Part shown: piece after piece, positions 1 through 10,834 of the stretch
How positions within the stretch are numbered: position 1 is the first letter of the stretch
How the letters are laid out: each line of letters starts with the position of its first letter
Notes under the pieces: generated by a model
What the model was told of the DNA's origin: nothing
What the model saw: only the letters and a program-made list of their open reading frames with translations
Databases searched by the model: none
Translations under genes and position numbers: made by a program
From: Heloderma charlesbogerti
Lineage: Eukaryota > Chordata > Lepidosauria > Squamata > Helodermatidae
NCBI GenBank assembly: GCA_026122225.1
Contig: JANEZZ010002355.1
Span: 186,001 to 250,000, forward strand
Reading direction: 5' to 3'
Length of the DNA: 64,000 nucleotides

Positions 1-639
1 GGTTGCTGTGCTGTGTGTCTTCAGAGCACGCCCTGAGTCCCGACCATTCTTATGTGGATCTCCCTTGCTGGTTTGGGGCCATTTTGATCCAACTCAGGGC
101 AAGGACAGCACCCAACATTTCAGAAGTTTGTCAAAGGCTGAAACTTGTTTCTGTCCATCCTTGACAGGTCTGTACAAATGACCTATGAGTCACAAAGGCA
201 TGGAGCTTTAAATGGTGAGCAATGGGTTATATAAATAAGATGTGCCATGTTATGCATTAGAACATTTACAGTGGAATTTGTTTTTAGAGGTAATGTGCTC
301 ACATTGGTGTTGCACAGAGCATGAAAGAAGGTATCTCTCACTCTTTTGCAGGGTTTACTGTCTCGAAGGGAGGATCTACACATTGTGAGAAACTCAGGGC
401 CGGTGCTGCAAACAGCATCTGCATAGGGCTCAAGTGTAGTGGGGGAAGGGGATGCACTTTACTGGGGCCCATAGGTGGCCCAGCCCAGTTTACAATCTCA
501 TTAGGAAGAAAACTGAGGCTAAAACGGAGATTGTTTGTGGATATTTACGGAAACTTATTTTGCTGGACGCATGCATTCTAAGCAGCGTTAGAGCAGAGCA
601 AGCCACATTCTGAACAGTGAATTTCTGGCTCTGCTGTAA
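1..639. other. Unassigned sequence, no gene seen
   Basis: I see no exon-like open frame and no recognisable repeat. Around 480-530 a short stretch with AAACTGAGGC resembles the end of a MIR-type SINE, but it is too short to call. Confidence 0.4.
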
Positions 640-668
640 AACACACACACACACAGAGAGAGAGAGTC
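640..668. repeat. (AC)n(AG)n microsatellite
   Basis: A run of AC units passes directly into a run of AG units. Confidence 0.9.
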
Positions 669-1700
669 TGTGTTTGTGCCGTTAAACGAGGACTTGCAGT
701 TGGAGAGACAGCGAGATTGGTGCTTCCTTGTGACCTGCCCTCTCAAGAACTATCAGTCCCAGAATTCCTTGTGCGCGGGCAAAAGGAAGGGTCAGTTGGT
801 GGGAGGGGCAAAGTGCAGTACTAATCAGGGACAGAACATAAAAATAAAGCTTTAAAGTGGATTGGTCCGTCTATGAAATGTTTGCAGCCATGTTAGTAGT
901 CAGTGAGGTCATCAAATGAGGTACTCCTGGGAGGTGCCTCCACGAGCAACTTACTCCGAGCTGGCTGCATTTGGATGTCGTTACGGATACATGATGTTGT
1001 GGCCATCCAGCAGCCACTCTGGAGTTTTGCACTGAAAAACCAGTTCCTCTGAGACTACTTTTAGTCCAACTCTTTTCCTTAAGTCGGCTTGTCTGCACTT
1101 CTGTTGTGGTGTACACCACCCTCTGCATTTACTCTGGCATCGTAGCCCTGCCCAGGGGTGTGTCTTTCACCTCACTGACCCCAGGGAAGGGGTGTTTCCC
1201 CAGTGTTTTCCCTGCCTGTTTCCCTGCTGTTTCCGCCATTTCAGGGTGGGCTGTCAGAGAATGGGGCAGCCTCTAAATTCTTTTAAAAAATTAAAGTGGT
1301 AAACCGAAACAGCACTTTTGTTGGCAGTACCTACACCTCCCCCATCTTGCTCAGTATGTCACTATCTCACATTTATCCAGCAATACCCATATCTCCTGTC
1401 CCATTACCTCACTATGCTACTATTCAGAGCCATAGATATTGCTGGAGAAATGTGTGATGGTGACCTAGTGACTTACAAAACCCCTTTGTAGGTGTGCTTT
1501 GTAAAACTTCCTTTCTGGATGGGAGATTTCTTTCACTTCTCTATGCCTCTATCATGCATTTGCTCTATCATGCATTTGTGCTATCGCTTTATGGGAGTAT
1601 CAGGTGAAGGAAAAAGGACAGCCTGGATTCAGACATAGCTTGGAGAAGGGGTCTTCTCAGAAGTAACTCCCATTGTGGTCAATGAGGCTAAGTGTTCATC
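669..1700. other. Unassigned sequence, no gene seen
   Basis: The six frames are broken by stops. The only local structure is a short direct repeat of CTATCATGCATTTG near 1550-1580. The stretch near 1660-1700 resembles a decayed half of the P2 palindrome (AGAAGTAACTCCCATTG). Confidence 0.35.
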
Positions 1701-1984
1701 CATCGCTTTATGGGAGTATCAGGGAAAGGAAAAAGGAGAGCCGGGGGGGGGGGTCTTATTGGTTGAGCAGCCCCTGCCAGTCTGATGACATTTACTCCAA
1801 TCCTCCCACCCTACCCAGAAGTATGTTCTGTGAAGCATCTTATACTGGAGCAGTGCACTCACTTGTGGAGCCCTGCATGGACCACAGTGCACCAAGGCCG
1901 ATTCCTTGAGAAAATCTGGGTAAGCCTCCCTTTGCTTCGCCTTCCATTGTTGTGGAGACAGCCCCCTGGCAGTTCTGCATGGAT

Positions 1985-2300
1985 CTGTGGTCCGTTTGGA
2001 GTCCACTCAGAGTAGAGCCTTCTGTGTACTGGCTCCCTCTCTGTGGAATTCCCTGCCTGTTGATGTCAGGCAGGCACCAATGTTGTTTTATTTTCTGTAC
2101 TTGCTGAAGATATTTTAATTTAAACAAGCATTCCTTGACTGGCTTGCCACAGTTTTATTGCCATAATTGGATTTTTAAATAATTTAATTCTGTATTTGGT
2201 TCTTTTTTCTTTCTTTTATTGTTCACTGCTCAGGAATCCAAATAGATATAGAGCAGTATATAATCCTCTAAGTAAGTAAGTAAGTAAATAAATAAATTAA
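1985..2300 (+). mobile_element. L2-like LINE, 3' end
   Basis: The coding remnant around 2025-2075 reads as the Trp-Asn-Ser-Leu-Pro segment typical of the L2 C-terminus. An AT-rich 3' region follows, ending in tandem TAAG and AAAT units at 2269-2300, the usual L2 tail in lizards. The element is severely 5'-truncated and carries no intact frame. The upstream limit is uncertain and may extend to about 1780. Confidence 0.6.
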
Positions 2301-2309
2301 TGTTGCTTC

Positions 2310-2366
2310 ATTTGATATATACACATAGATATATACACACACACACATACAAACACACAAACACAT
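2310..2366. repeat. (TA)(CA) rich microsatellite
   Basis: Imperfect alternating TA and CA units. Confidence 0.8.
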
Positions 2367-2420
2367 GGACAGGGTAATATTTTTATTAGGAGCAACCAAA
2401 AAGTTATAGTCAGCAAACTT

Positions 2421-2749
2421 TAGGGTAACCACTTGTGAATCACCAAAAAAGAGGACACAATTTGCATAAAGTTTGCATATGCTAATTTATACACATTTAG
2501 AAAGAATTAGTATAATTTAAATGGAAATACAGTACATCTCATCATGGTGTGGGAGACTGTGACCAGGTGACCTGTGTGCTTTGCTCAGTCTGCTTCCCAG
2601 GTGCTGTTGATGGGCAACTTCAAGGCCCAACTCTTTCTTCTGATGGTTCTTTGCCTTTATACTGGACTTGGACTGGACAGCCCATTAAACAGAGGATGCC
2701 TTCGAAATAGAGGACAGTCCTCTGTAAAAGAGGACACATGGCCATCCTA
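2421..2749 (+). mobile_element. hAT-C non-autonomous element
   Basis: The element starts TAGGGTAACCA and ends TGGCCATCCTA, a pair of terminal inverted repeats. It is flanked by GCAAACTT (2413-2420) and GCAAGCTT (2750-2757), an 8-base target duplication with one transition, which fits the hAT superfamily. Near the 3' end it carries the self-complementary motif AGAGGACAGTCCTCT and then AAAGAGGACACATGG. There is no open frame long enough for a transposase. The other copies start at 8011, 20771, 36447 and 42853. Confidence 0.75.
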
Positions 2750-3053
2750 GCAAGCTTGGAAGGACTCCTCTTCAGGCAGGATGTTATGTTAGACAAATAT
2801 AGCAAAATCAGTGAGTGTGTGTGTGTGTAGGGGGGGGGTATGTTTTAGGGCATGGTAGAAAAGCCCCAGTATGAGTCATGGTGTGATTTCAGAAATGCAG
2901 AAAATGTAATTTCAGAATTAAACCTGAAATTTTTATTTCATTACTCATGGCTTTCTGTGTAGGATGGTAGCATGTTATATATGAGTGGGAGGGGGGCTGT
3001 GTTTCAAGTATGCTCTGCTCCCTCAACTGATGCTTGAGCCCTACCCAGCCAGC

Positions 3054-3097
3054 GGCAGAGGACTGTCCTCTGCAAAAGAGGACACATGGCTACACTA
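3054..3097 (+). mobile_element. hAT-C fragment, right end
   Basis: Only the last part is present: GAGGACTGTCCTCTG followed by AAAAGAGGACACATGGC. Confidence 0.6.
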
Positions 3098-3676
3098 CAC
3101 ACACATAATAGGTTAAAACTAGGTCAGCTTTACTACACTTTTACTTAGAAGTAAGTCCATGTGAAATTGAGGGACTTGTTTCAGAGTAAACAAAAATAGA
3201 AAGGGTCTGTAAATGCTCCCATTTAATCAGTCATTGATTTTGGTCCTCAAATATCTGCAAAACAGCAGATGCACGAAGCAAGACTGCCTTTTGCAAGTAA
3301 CCGTCCAGCAGGCCACTGCATTTCATTCAACACCCTCTGTTTTCTCATTATTTCTGGCAGCTTATTAGCAGTGATTCAACGTTGGCGAAGTATCTTGTCT
3401 GATATCATTTCGAACCATCCCCTATCTCGCATTCCCATGTGGTGGTAACCTTGGCTACAAACAGAAAACACATTTATTTTATCACCACTTTCCACCTCCC
3501 AGCAATATGGAAAACCCTCTGTACTGTAGGATATTATGTAATATGATTAAAATGCTTGTGTTTTCTGATCTATTGTAAAACAACAATAATAAAAAGTGTT
3601 CAGTTCTATGGGAAAAATGTGACCCAGAGTTTACATTATCAGCCCAACATGTATTGTTTTCTCAGGACCTCTATGC
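3098..3676. other. Unassigned sequence, no gene seen
   Basis: A short piece near 3130-3160 (TTACTTAGAAGTAAGTCC) resembles half of a P2 palindrome. The rest is not recognised and has no useful open frame. Confidence 0.35.
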
Positions 3677-3960
3677 CAGGGGTGGGGAACGTTTTTTTTC
3701 TTTCTTTCTTTTTGTCAAGGGGGTCCCTCTGGGGTAATCTGTCAGAGGTGTGTGCTGGCAGTGGGCAGGGCCAGTCAAAAGTGGGTGTGGCCACCCTCTT
3801 CTCTCTCTCTCTCTCTCTCTCCTTCTACCTGCACAGCAGGCTCCTGCGGGAGGGAAAGATCACTCTTGCCAGAGGCCTGAGCTGATTCCTGGCAGGGGAC
3901 TTTTGAAAATAAGCTGAGGGCTGCATATGCCCCTAGGGCCACAAGTTGCCCACCCACTCA
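3677..3960 (+). mobile_element. hAT-G-like element with internal (CT)n
   Basis: It begins CAGGGGTGGGGAACG and ends with GGGCCACAAGTTGCCCACCCA, the inverted counterpart of a CAGGGGTGGGCAACTTGTGGCC start. A (CT)n run lies at 3799-3822. No convincing target duplication is visible, so the limits are approximate. Confidence 0.45.
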
Positions 3961-4310
3961 CCCGGCTCAAAGGTGTTATATAATTTTGTGCAGGCAGTAG
4001 GAAGCAGAACAAGTGGTGGGAACTAAGCATGTGGCACCATGGTGGGAGGGGCTGAATGCAAAATGGGTGGGGCCAAACTTAAAGTGATGTGTCAAGGGAA
4101 TCTCATAGATCATCACAAGCAGGCGATAGTACTGTGTGGACTATGGTGGTCTTGACTGGCACGGTGGAACTTTGAAGAAAGTCCCAAGAAACAGACAGAG
4201 CTCAAAGTGAAAGTGGGCACTGGAAATCTGCTTTTTCCAAATTGGACTTTCAGGTTATCCAAAACTAAGTCCTTTGTTAATTAAGTTCCAAACTGGACTT
4301 CCAGGTTATC

Positions 4311-4573
4311 CAGGGCTGGTCCTACCATGAGGCAGAGTGAGGCAGTCACTTCAGGCAGCAGATTTTAGGTGTCATAAAAGTGCAGCAAATTGTTAGTCAT
4401 TTACTTTGTTGTTATAGTATTTCTACTGTCAGGGATGGGGAGAGGTGCTTATGGGATGTTCTGCCTCATGTACCAAAATAACTTGGCTTTGGATACCATG
4501 AACCTTGGCTGGGTGGGTGGGGGTGCCAATGGCTGCTCTGCCTCAGGAAACAAAATATCGTGGGCCGGTCCTG
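4311..4573 (+). mobile_element. hAT-E-like element
   Basis: The left end is CAGGGCTGGTCCT and the right end GGCCGGTCCTG, an inverted pair. Just inside are complementary blocks of the GAGGCAG and CTGCCTC kind. A related copy lies at 48375-48616. Flanking 8-mers do not match, so either the ends are a base or two off or the flanks have diverged. Confidence 0.5.
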
Positions 4574-4589
4574 CCCCTACCTCCTACCG

Positions 4590-4667
4590 CACATTATCTT
4601 TTACCTACAGAGAGCTTCGGCTATTAGGCGGTATAGAAAATAAATAAATAAATAAATAAATAAATAT
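4590..4667 (+). mobile_element. L2-like tail with (AAAT)n
   Basis: The block GAGCTTCGGCTATTAGGCGG followed by TATAGAAAATAAATAAATAA is the standard 3' terminus of L2-type LINEs, and it recurs in reverse at 44015-44105. Only the tail is present. Confidence 0.6.
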
Positions 4668-4676
4668 CTCCGGGGC

Positions 4677-4972
4677 CAGGGGTGCTGAACCTCATTCAGC
4701 CTGAGGGCCAGATTCCATTTCAGATAACCTCTTTGGGGTCGCATTTTAGTGGCTGAAGGCAAAAGGAGCAGGGCCAAATTCCAAAAATACCAGCACATTT
4801 GAGCCCAAAGCTCTTACTGCCAGTAGCAAAGCCCTGGAGAGGTATTTTGGCCTTTCAAAATGGGGGTGGGGTACTACACAAAAGCTGGGCTACCACCAGT
4901 CAGGGGAAAGGGGTGGGGCCATGGAAAGGGGGTGGGCCTTCTGGGGAACCCCAGAGGGCCAGATTGAGATTC
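4677..4972 (+). mobile_element. hAT-G element, right end lost
   Basis: It starts CAGGGGTGCTGAACCTC and carries the GAGGGCCAGATT motif near both ends. A clean right terminus is missing. The interior aligns by eye with the copy at 44361-44685 (AAGAGGCAAAAGG, CTCACTGCCAGTA). Confidence 0.5.
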
Positions 4973-5690
4973 TAGGTGTCCACACACACTACAAGCCAGG
5001 GCCAGTTTTAAAGGGAAACCGTCTTAGAGAAGGAAGGGCTGAGCTGCCAACGTTATCAACTTGACTTGCAGTACAGGCAAATGCTGAGTTGAGGACTAAC
5101 TCTGGCTTGCCAAAGCAACAGCTGCCTCTGCAGGAAGGCCGCGGGAGGCCAGCGGTGATGGACGCTTCCCCAGGAAAGGAAGGGCTCAGCAGCAGCACAG
5201 GCAGTTCAGAGAGCATCATTCCCAGAGAAGTGGTGCTTTGCTCACTTGATGTCTGGTTGTTCTCCCGCTCCAGAGCCACTCTGCCCCATGTCTCTGAGTC
5301 TCAGAAGGAAATGGTGTGACTGTCACTTTCCCCATCATCTGAGACACGCACATCCTCGGCCACTAACAATTGTTTTCCTGTTGGAAGGGCCAGATGGGAC
5401 GTCACAAGAGATGGTGCGCCGCTGCTGCTCTGTGCCCCTTTCCTCTCTCTCTTCCTTGTAACGCCTCACACAGACAACAGCAGGTGTGACGTCATTGCAT
5501 GATGCATCTGTCTGCCCTGGCTTCATATCATTGGCTGGAGAGGGGATGCATACTGCAGGAATGTCATGACATGCCTTATTTCTATTAGATGTGACAAGTA
5601 AGAGAGGGAGGAAAGGCATGGAGTGGCAACAGCACTGCGTATCTTAGCGGATCTGCTTTTCAGCTCCCGGATAAACATTCTAGCTCCATG
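4973..5690. other. Unassigned sequence, no gene seen
   Basis: Somewhat GC-richer than its surroundings, with several frames of 70-95 codons on both strands. None has a recognisable domain, splice context or biased composition, so I do not call a gene. Confidence 0.35.
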
Positions 5691-5694
5691 AGGA

Positions 5695-5812
5695 CCAGCC
5701 TTCCCTAACTTAGTGCCCTCCAGATGTGCTGGACTATGTCCCATCATCCCCAGCCAGCATAATGGGAGTTGCGGTCCAACACATCTGGAGGGCACTAGGT
5801 TGGGGAAGGCCA
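5695..5812. mobile_element. P1 palindromic MITE
   Basis: Nearly complete palindrome. The left arm has CCTTCCCTAACTTAGTGCCC then CTCCAGATGTG. The right arm returns CACATCTGGAGGGCACTAGG then TTGGGGAAGGCC. The centre CATCATCCCCAGCCAGCAT is short. Transcribed, the element would fold into one long hairpin. It is the reference copy for the P1 family in this window. Confidence 0.75.
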
Positions 5813-5944
5813 TTCTTTGCCCCTGTAACTTTCAAAGAGACAGCCTAGCTGCCTTGCAGGCTTGTCTTCCTGCTGGGCTGCAGAGGATGAAGGGGTCAAG
5901 TGAGAGAGCTGGACAGGATCTCTGATGCACCCTCAGCCTGTAAA

Positions 5945-7147
5945 CAAAAGATTCTGCAAAAAAGGCAAATGCTATTTGGGGCTGCATTAATAGAAGCATA
6001 GCTTCCAAATCCTGGGAAGTACTAAGTTCCCTTCTACTCAGCACTGATTAGGCCTCATCTGGAATACTGTGTCCAGTTCTGGACACCACACTTTAAGAAG
6101 GATGCAGACAAACTGGAGAGGGTTCAGAGGAGGGCAACAAAGATGATCAGGGGACTGGAAACAAAGCCCTATGAAGAGACAAAGAACTGGGCATGTTAAC
6201 CTTGAGAAGAGAAGACTAGGGATGTCTGCGAAATCCACCACGGACTCAAATGAGGCCAAATTCCATTGAATTCTCCCCCCGGAGTCCATGGCGGAACAGA
6301 CTGGTCCCCGCCGCCACCCCATGAAGTCGGAGCGGAACGGATCCTACCTACCTCCATCGGGTCGGGTCCGGCTGCTGCGGTCCGCCGTCCATCTGCTGCC
6401 GCTCTGTGGACGCAAATGGCAACTGGCATGGCCGACGCCATTTGCTCCTGGGCTGTTAAACGTGATAGGCTATGTAAATATGTATGTAGCCTATCACGGC
6501 TAAAGCGAGGACGCAAATGGCGTAGCAGACGCCATTTGTGTCCCTGCTCTTTGCCATGATAGGCTACATAAATACTTACGTAGCCTATCACGGCAGCTAA
6601 CAGCACAGACGCAAATGGCGTCCGGGACTCGGCAGTGGAGCAGAGCCGGCCAAGCCGGATTCTGGGGTGGAACGACCAGATCACCTCCCCACCCGTTGAG
6701 GATTCTGGGGGGAGGGCCAGATCACCTCCCCCCCCCCCCGTGGACCGAATCGGAACAAAGTAAGTGGGGTTTCGCACACCCCTAGAGAAGACTGAGGGAG
6801 ATATGATAGCACTCTTCAAGTACTTGAAAGGTTGTCACAGAAAGGAAGGCCAGGATCTCTTCTCGATCATCCCAGAATGCAGGACATGGAATAATGGGCT
6901 CAAGTTCCAGGAAGCCATATTCCGGCTGAACATCAGGAAAAACTTCCTGACTGTTAGGAGAATACGACAATGGAACCAATTACCTAGGGAGGTGGTGGGC
7001 TCTCCCACACTGGAGGCATTCAAGACAAGGCTGAACAGCCAGCCATCTGTCAGGGATGCTCTGACTTAGATTCCTGCATTGAGCAGGGGGTTGGACTCGA
7101 TGGTCTTGTAGGCCCCTTCCAACCCTACTATTCTATGATACTATGAA
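5945..7147 (+). mobile_element. CR1 LINE 3' end, split by a hAT-A insertion
   Basis: This is a 5'-truncated CR1 retrotransposon. The coding remnant reads through segments typical of the CR1 reverse transcriptase C-terminus: YCVQFW near 6065, [15 protein letters not shown] near 6110-6155, then IALFKYLKG near 6803-6830, IRKNFLTVRRIRQWNQLPRE near 6930-6990. The 3' untranslated end GTTGGACTCGATGGTCTTGT is followed by the short repeat TTCTATGATACTATGAAT at 7130-7147, the CR1 signature tail. A 568-base element (6217-6784) interrupts it, with GAGAAGAC duplicated on both sides. Confidence 0.85.
6217..6784. mobile_element. hAT-A non-autonomous element inside CR1
   Basis: The ends are TAGGGATGTCTGCGAAA and, inverted, TAGGGGTGTGCGAAA. 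The 8-base target GAGAAGAC occurs perfectly at 6209-6216 and 6785-6792. The interior has several inverted and direct repeats: GATAGGCTATGTAAATA against TATTTATGTAGCCTATC-type partners, and four versions of GACGCAAATGGCG. Open frames of 70-200 codons cross it but have no transposase features. The insertion is younger than the CR1 copy it splits. Confidence 0.85.
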
Positions 7148-7205
7148 TCTGGAAAACCACTGTCTACTCCAGGCATCTACAAGAGGGGTGTGCAGATTAC
7201 AGGCT

Positions 7206-7478
7206 TGAGGTATCTACTTTTTCTTTTTCTTTATTAGAACTCTGAGATACACCAACTGCAGCCTGGTACAAAAGACCCACACTTAGAATGACAGAATTCT
7301 CAGCCCAGGAATATGTTTTGAATACAAGAGCTGAATGGAGCTTGCAGTCCTTCTACAAAACAAACCACTCCTTGTTACCCAAAGCTTCAGCTGAATAATT
7401 TAGAGCCAGTGGGACAGGGGAGAGTCATTTCATTGCTACTATTGTTAAACAACTGGGAGCCAGAAATCATAGACAATA
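7206..7478 (+). repeat. R2 interspersed repeat, copy 1
   Basis: It shares a long diverged block with 56150-56385: TTTTGAATACAAGAGCTGAATGG here, then CTCCTTGTTACCCAAAGC, then GCTACTATTGTTAAACAA. I do not recognise the family. With only two copies here, a low-copy transposon or an old segmental copy are both possible. Confidence 0.5.
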
Positions 7479-7773
7479 GAGCCAGTGTGGCGTAGCGGCT
7501 AGAGTGTTGGACTGGGAGCTGGGAGATCTGGGTTCTAGACCCCACTCAGCCATGGAAGCTCACTGGGTGACTTTGGGCCAGTCACACACTCTCAGCCCAA
7601 CCTACCTCACAGGGTTGTTGTTGCAAGGATAAAAGGGAGAAGAGGAGGATCATGTAAGCTGCCCTGGGTTCCTTGCAAGAGGAAAAAAGGCGGGATATAA
7701 ATGCAATAAATAAATAGATAGATAGATAGATAGATAGATAGATGATAGATAGATAGATAGATAGATAGATAGA
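7479..7773 (+). mobile_element. tRNA-derived SINE with (GATA)n tail
   Basis: The head GCGTAGCGGCTAGAGTG fits a polymerase III A box and GGGTTCTAGACCC fits a B box. The body CTTTGGGCCAGTCACACACT then CCTACCTCACAGGGTTGTTG is a CORE-type SINE body common in lizards. The end GGCGGGATATAAATGCAATAAATAAATAG runs into GATA units at 7710-7772. The A and B boxes give its orientation as plus. Confidence 0.8.
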
Positions 7774-8010
7774 CAATCTACTGCAAATCTTCTAGGGATC
7801 TATCCAGATCTCCCCTCTGTCCACCCCGACCTGTAATGCCTGGTTACAAAGAACAGTTCAGTGATATCCATAAAATCCTGATCCAGCTTCTAGAAGATCT
7901 GTACTTAAGGACTGGGATAGGTGATATCAGTCATGGGACTGAGTTTTTCTTGAGAAAGACCCAAGAGTACCAAGCCTCAACCAATTAGTTTTGAGATGCA
8001 TGCATATCCA

Positions 8011-8393
8011 CAGGGTGTCCAGGTGTCCTACTTTACAGAGGATAGTCTTCTATTTGAAGAGCTCTCAGAGGACAGTCCTCTCTTTGACGGGCTGCCCAAC
8101 AAAGTCTGGTTTAAAGTCAAATAACCATGAGAAGGGAGAGCAGCAGGGGCCTTGAAGCTGCCCATCCACAGTTAGCATCTGGACAGGAGACTGAGTAGGC
8201 AAACAGGTCATCTGGCCAATCGTCCTCACTATGGTGAGATGTATTTCTGTTTAAATTACAGTTATTCTCTCTAAATTTGCAGCAATAAATATAAATTAGC
8301 ATATGCAAACATTATGCAAATAAATATCCTCGTTTAACCACATTTTTGCTGATTCATTTCCTGTTTTTTGGTGATGCATAAGTGGGTGCCTTA
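8011..8393 (-). mobile_element. hAT-C element, copy 2
   Basis: Read on the plus strand it starts CAGGGTGTCCAGGTGTCCT and carries ACAGAGGATAGTCTTCTATTTGAAG-type motifs at the left. The CATATGCAAA and TTTGGTGATGCAT blocks at the right match the left part of the copy at 2421. Both ends have decayed and no target duplication is evident. Confidence 0.65.
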
Positions 8394-9610
8394 ATTCCTA
8401 ATGAATCCTTTGTTTACATCAGGAGCGAACTTCCTATCGCATGGCATAAATAATAGTTTCTTAGAAGGCTTCATTGCTTAATCCCTAAACCCTTTCATTA
8501 ATCCCTGTGTGTTGGTGGTAGTTCCTTTTTCCTTCTGTTTAAGGATAATAAAAGTTATCGGAACTATTAGGAGGGCATGACAATTAGGGGATTTCCACAT
8601 GGAAATGAACGGAACTCATCTAACATTCCTTAATCTGAAGAACTGCGAACTCTGTCTGAGCACTGGGCTCTCTCTAGCATGGTGTTCAGCCTGCTTTATA
8701 AACATACACAAAGCCAACCAACAGGAAACTCAGTGTGCCACTGTGGGCTAGTAAAATGCTTTGAACTACAGGCAATATGCACACCCAAATTACATACTGC
8801 GATGTTCACAATATTTGAGCTGTTCCACAATGCAGAAGCCAATTATTCTTGGCAAGAACGCCCAGTGTGCTTTCCAGCTCGCCATCACTCACATGTGGAA
8901 CTGTGCCACATCAAATGAACCGAGTCATAAATTCCATAAATCCCTTGCAGATGAAAGGCAAGTATGGGGGGGCGGCTTGTGGTGAACAGAACATTTAGAA
9001 TAAACAGGCCGTCATTCATCTGCTCCGAGGTGTTATCGCTGCAACAGGGAAGAATGATGGCTAAACAGTCAGCCCAGAATTGGTTGCTGACCATCAGCAG
9101 TGAAAAAGGTTCAATACAGATTTTAACAGGCAACAGACCTGGACTATTGTGAAGAAATAATGTGGCCATAAGAAATACAATTTACACAGAAAAGCAGGAT
9201 GTGCATATCTTACTTCTTCACAGTTCCCTGAGCATGCCAAGTATTGTTTTCAGCTGGGGTTTCTTTCATGTTATTTATCATTTGTGGTATTCTACCAAAA
9301 ACCTGGCATCCAAAGGGAAAGATCTCACATTGTTTAGGTCCCAGGGCAGATGCTTTCATCCCTCAGCTCATTCCAGGAAGCCAAGGAAGTGGTTGGTTCT
9401 TCCTGTCTGCCACTTTGGCATCACACATAGTTGCTCTTGATTAGTGTTCAGCCATAGTTGGATGACCAGGGCTCACCCCTGGGGATGGGCTCATGGAAGT
9501 ATATCCTATCCATACTCCTGTTTCTGCACACAATTCAGTGTGCTGTTTATGACCAATGAAACATTTTCAGGATTGAATCTAGCAAATCCAGGAGACTGGC
9601 TCCTCTCCCA
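8394..9610. other. Unassigned, possibly conserved non-coding sequence
   Basis: There is no recognisable transposon and no exon. The part 8400-8660 has dense AT-rich homeodomain-like cores (TTAATCC, TAATGA, CAATTAG) of the kind seen in conserved enhancers, but conservation cannot be tested here. Confidence 0.3.
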
Positions 9611-9615
9611 TGTTA

Positions 9616-9650
9616 CTGTTACTACCGCTACCACCACTACTACCAACATG
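9616..9650. repeat. (ACT/ACC)n imperfect trinucleotide repeat
   Basis: About ten imperfect units of ACT and ACC. Confidence 0.7.
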
Positions 9651-10083
9651 TTAGAAGTACTTTTTAAAGCATTTCACATACATTATATGAGTAATTACCT
9701 AAAAATGGAAGATGGCTTTTCTCAGGATCTGCCTAGCCCTCCAATTGGCCACATGGCTCTATAAACACCAGTGCATCAAATCAGTCCTTGAACCCAGTCC
9801 TAGAACTTCAATGCCTCTGTACCAGGGCACCCCTAGCTGTTCTGTCTGCCTAACCTGGCTTGGCTCTTCCATCCCTGCCTCCAGTTAATATCAGCTCTTA
9901 CCTGTGTCTCCTTGATTATTGGCCTTTGCTCAACTTACTGCCCATAGTCATTGCTTGCTCTTTGACCTAATGAGAAAGGAATGGACTGCCCAGACTGAAC
10001 CCAGATTTAGACCTGTTTATTATGAGTATACCTATCCCTCACGATGGGACAGCAATGTACAGAATTTAAGACTAGGAGGACCT

Positions 10084-10135
10084 GAGATTAGATAGACAGA
10101 TGATAGACAGACAGACAGACACATAGATACAGTAG

Positions 10136-10169
<34 letters not shown>
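10084..10169. repeat. (GACA/GATA)n then (AC)n microsatellite
   Basis: GATAGACAGA units lead into an uninterrupted AC run at 10142-10168. Confidence 0.9.
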
Positions 10170-10540
10170 GACAAAACACAAAACGATGGAGAACTTCTCT
10201 TGTAAGGTGCATATGATTAAAAATCAAACAGAGGGTGGAAGAACAGAGGTGGGATTATTTTCTTTTATACTTTTTGAGTCCTAATTTAATGTCCCTGTTC
10301 ATTGGATATAAGACCTTAGGATCAAGAAGTAGAGCACTTTTTAAAGGTAACATTTATTACAGACACCCAAGTAAGCTATAGCCATTTTATTATTGTTAAC
10401 TTTTTGAACAATTAATTTGATAAATTGGGTCTTAACAAAGCCCTCTGTATGAAGCAAATTAAAATTAATTCCATAAATGACTAATTTACTACATATGTGT
10501 ATATGATACTTGGTAAAATAAGGCACAAACTATGGGGATT
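10170..10540. other. AT-rich unassigned sequence
   Basis: No gene or known repeat seen. Confidence 0.4.
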
Positions 10541-10544
10541 GTCT

Positions 10545-10775
10545 TACCTTGTCATGATGGCTCTATGCTACCTCCAGGATTGCAAGCTGCAATGCCTCTG
10601 CATTACAAGTTGTTGAGAACAATGGCAGGAGAGGGCTATTGCCATCAGGTCATGCTCCATGGCTTCCCAAGTGGCATCTGGTTGGCCACAGTGGGAAATT
10701 GGATGGTGGATTTTAGACAGGCCTTTGGTCTGATCCAGCAGGGCTCTTCTTATGTCCACAAGCCACACTGATATT
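10545..10775 (+). repeat. R1 interspersed repeat, copy 1
   Basis: The diagnostic part is GGCATCTGGTTGGCCACAGT, then GGCCTTTGGTCTGATCCAGCA and GGGCTCTTCTTATG. Shorter pieces occur at 36085-36190 (same strand) and 55128-55212 (opposite strand). This is a high-copy lizard repeat to judge from its look, but I cannot assign it to a named family. Confidence 0.5.
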
Positions 10776-10834
10776 AATGACAATGATTCAGAAGCACTTC
10801 TATGCTAATCTAGCTTGTGGTTCTTTGTTGTTGT

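Noticed and set aside
480..530. MIR-like fragment
   Set aside because: Only about 30 bases resemble the consensus.
6196..6819. 207-codon minus frame
   Set aside because: It lies almost wholly in the hAT-A insertion in CR1, crosses both its ends and has no transposase or other domain.
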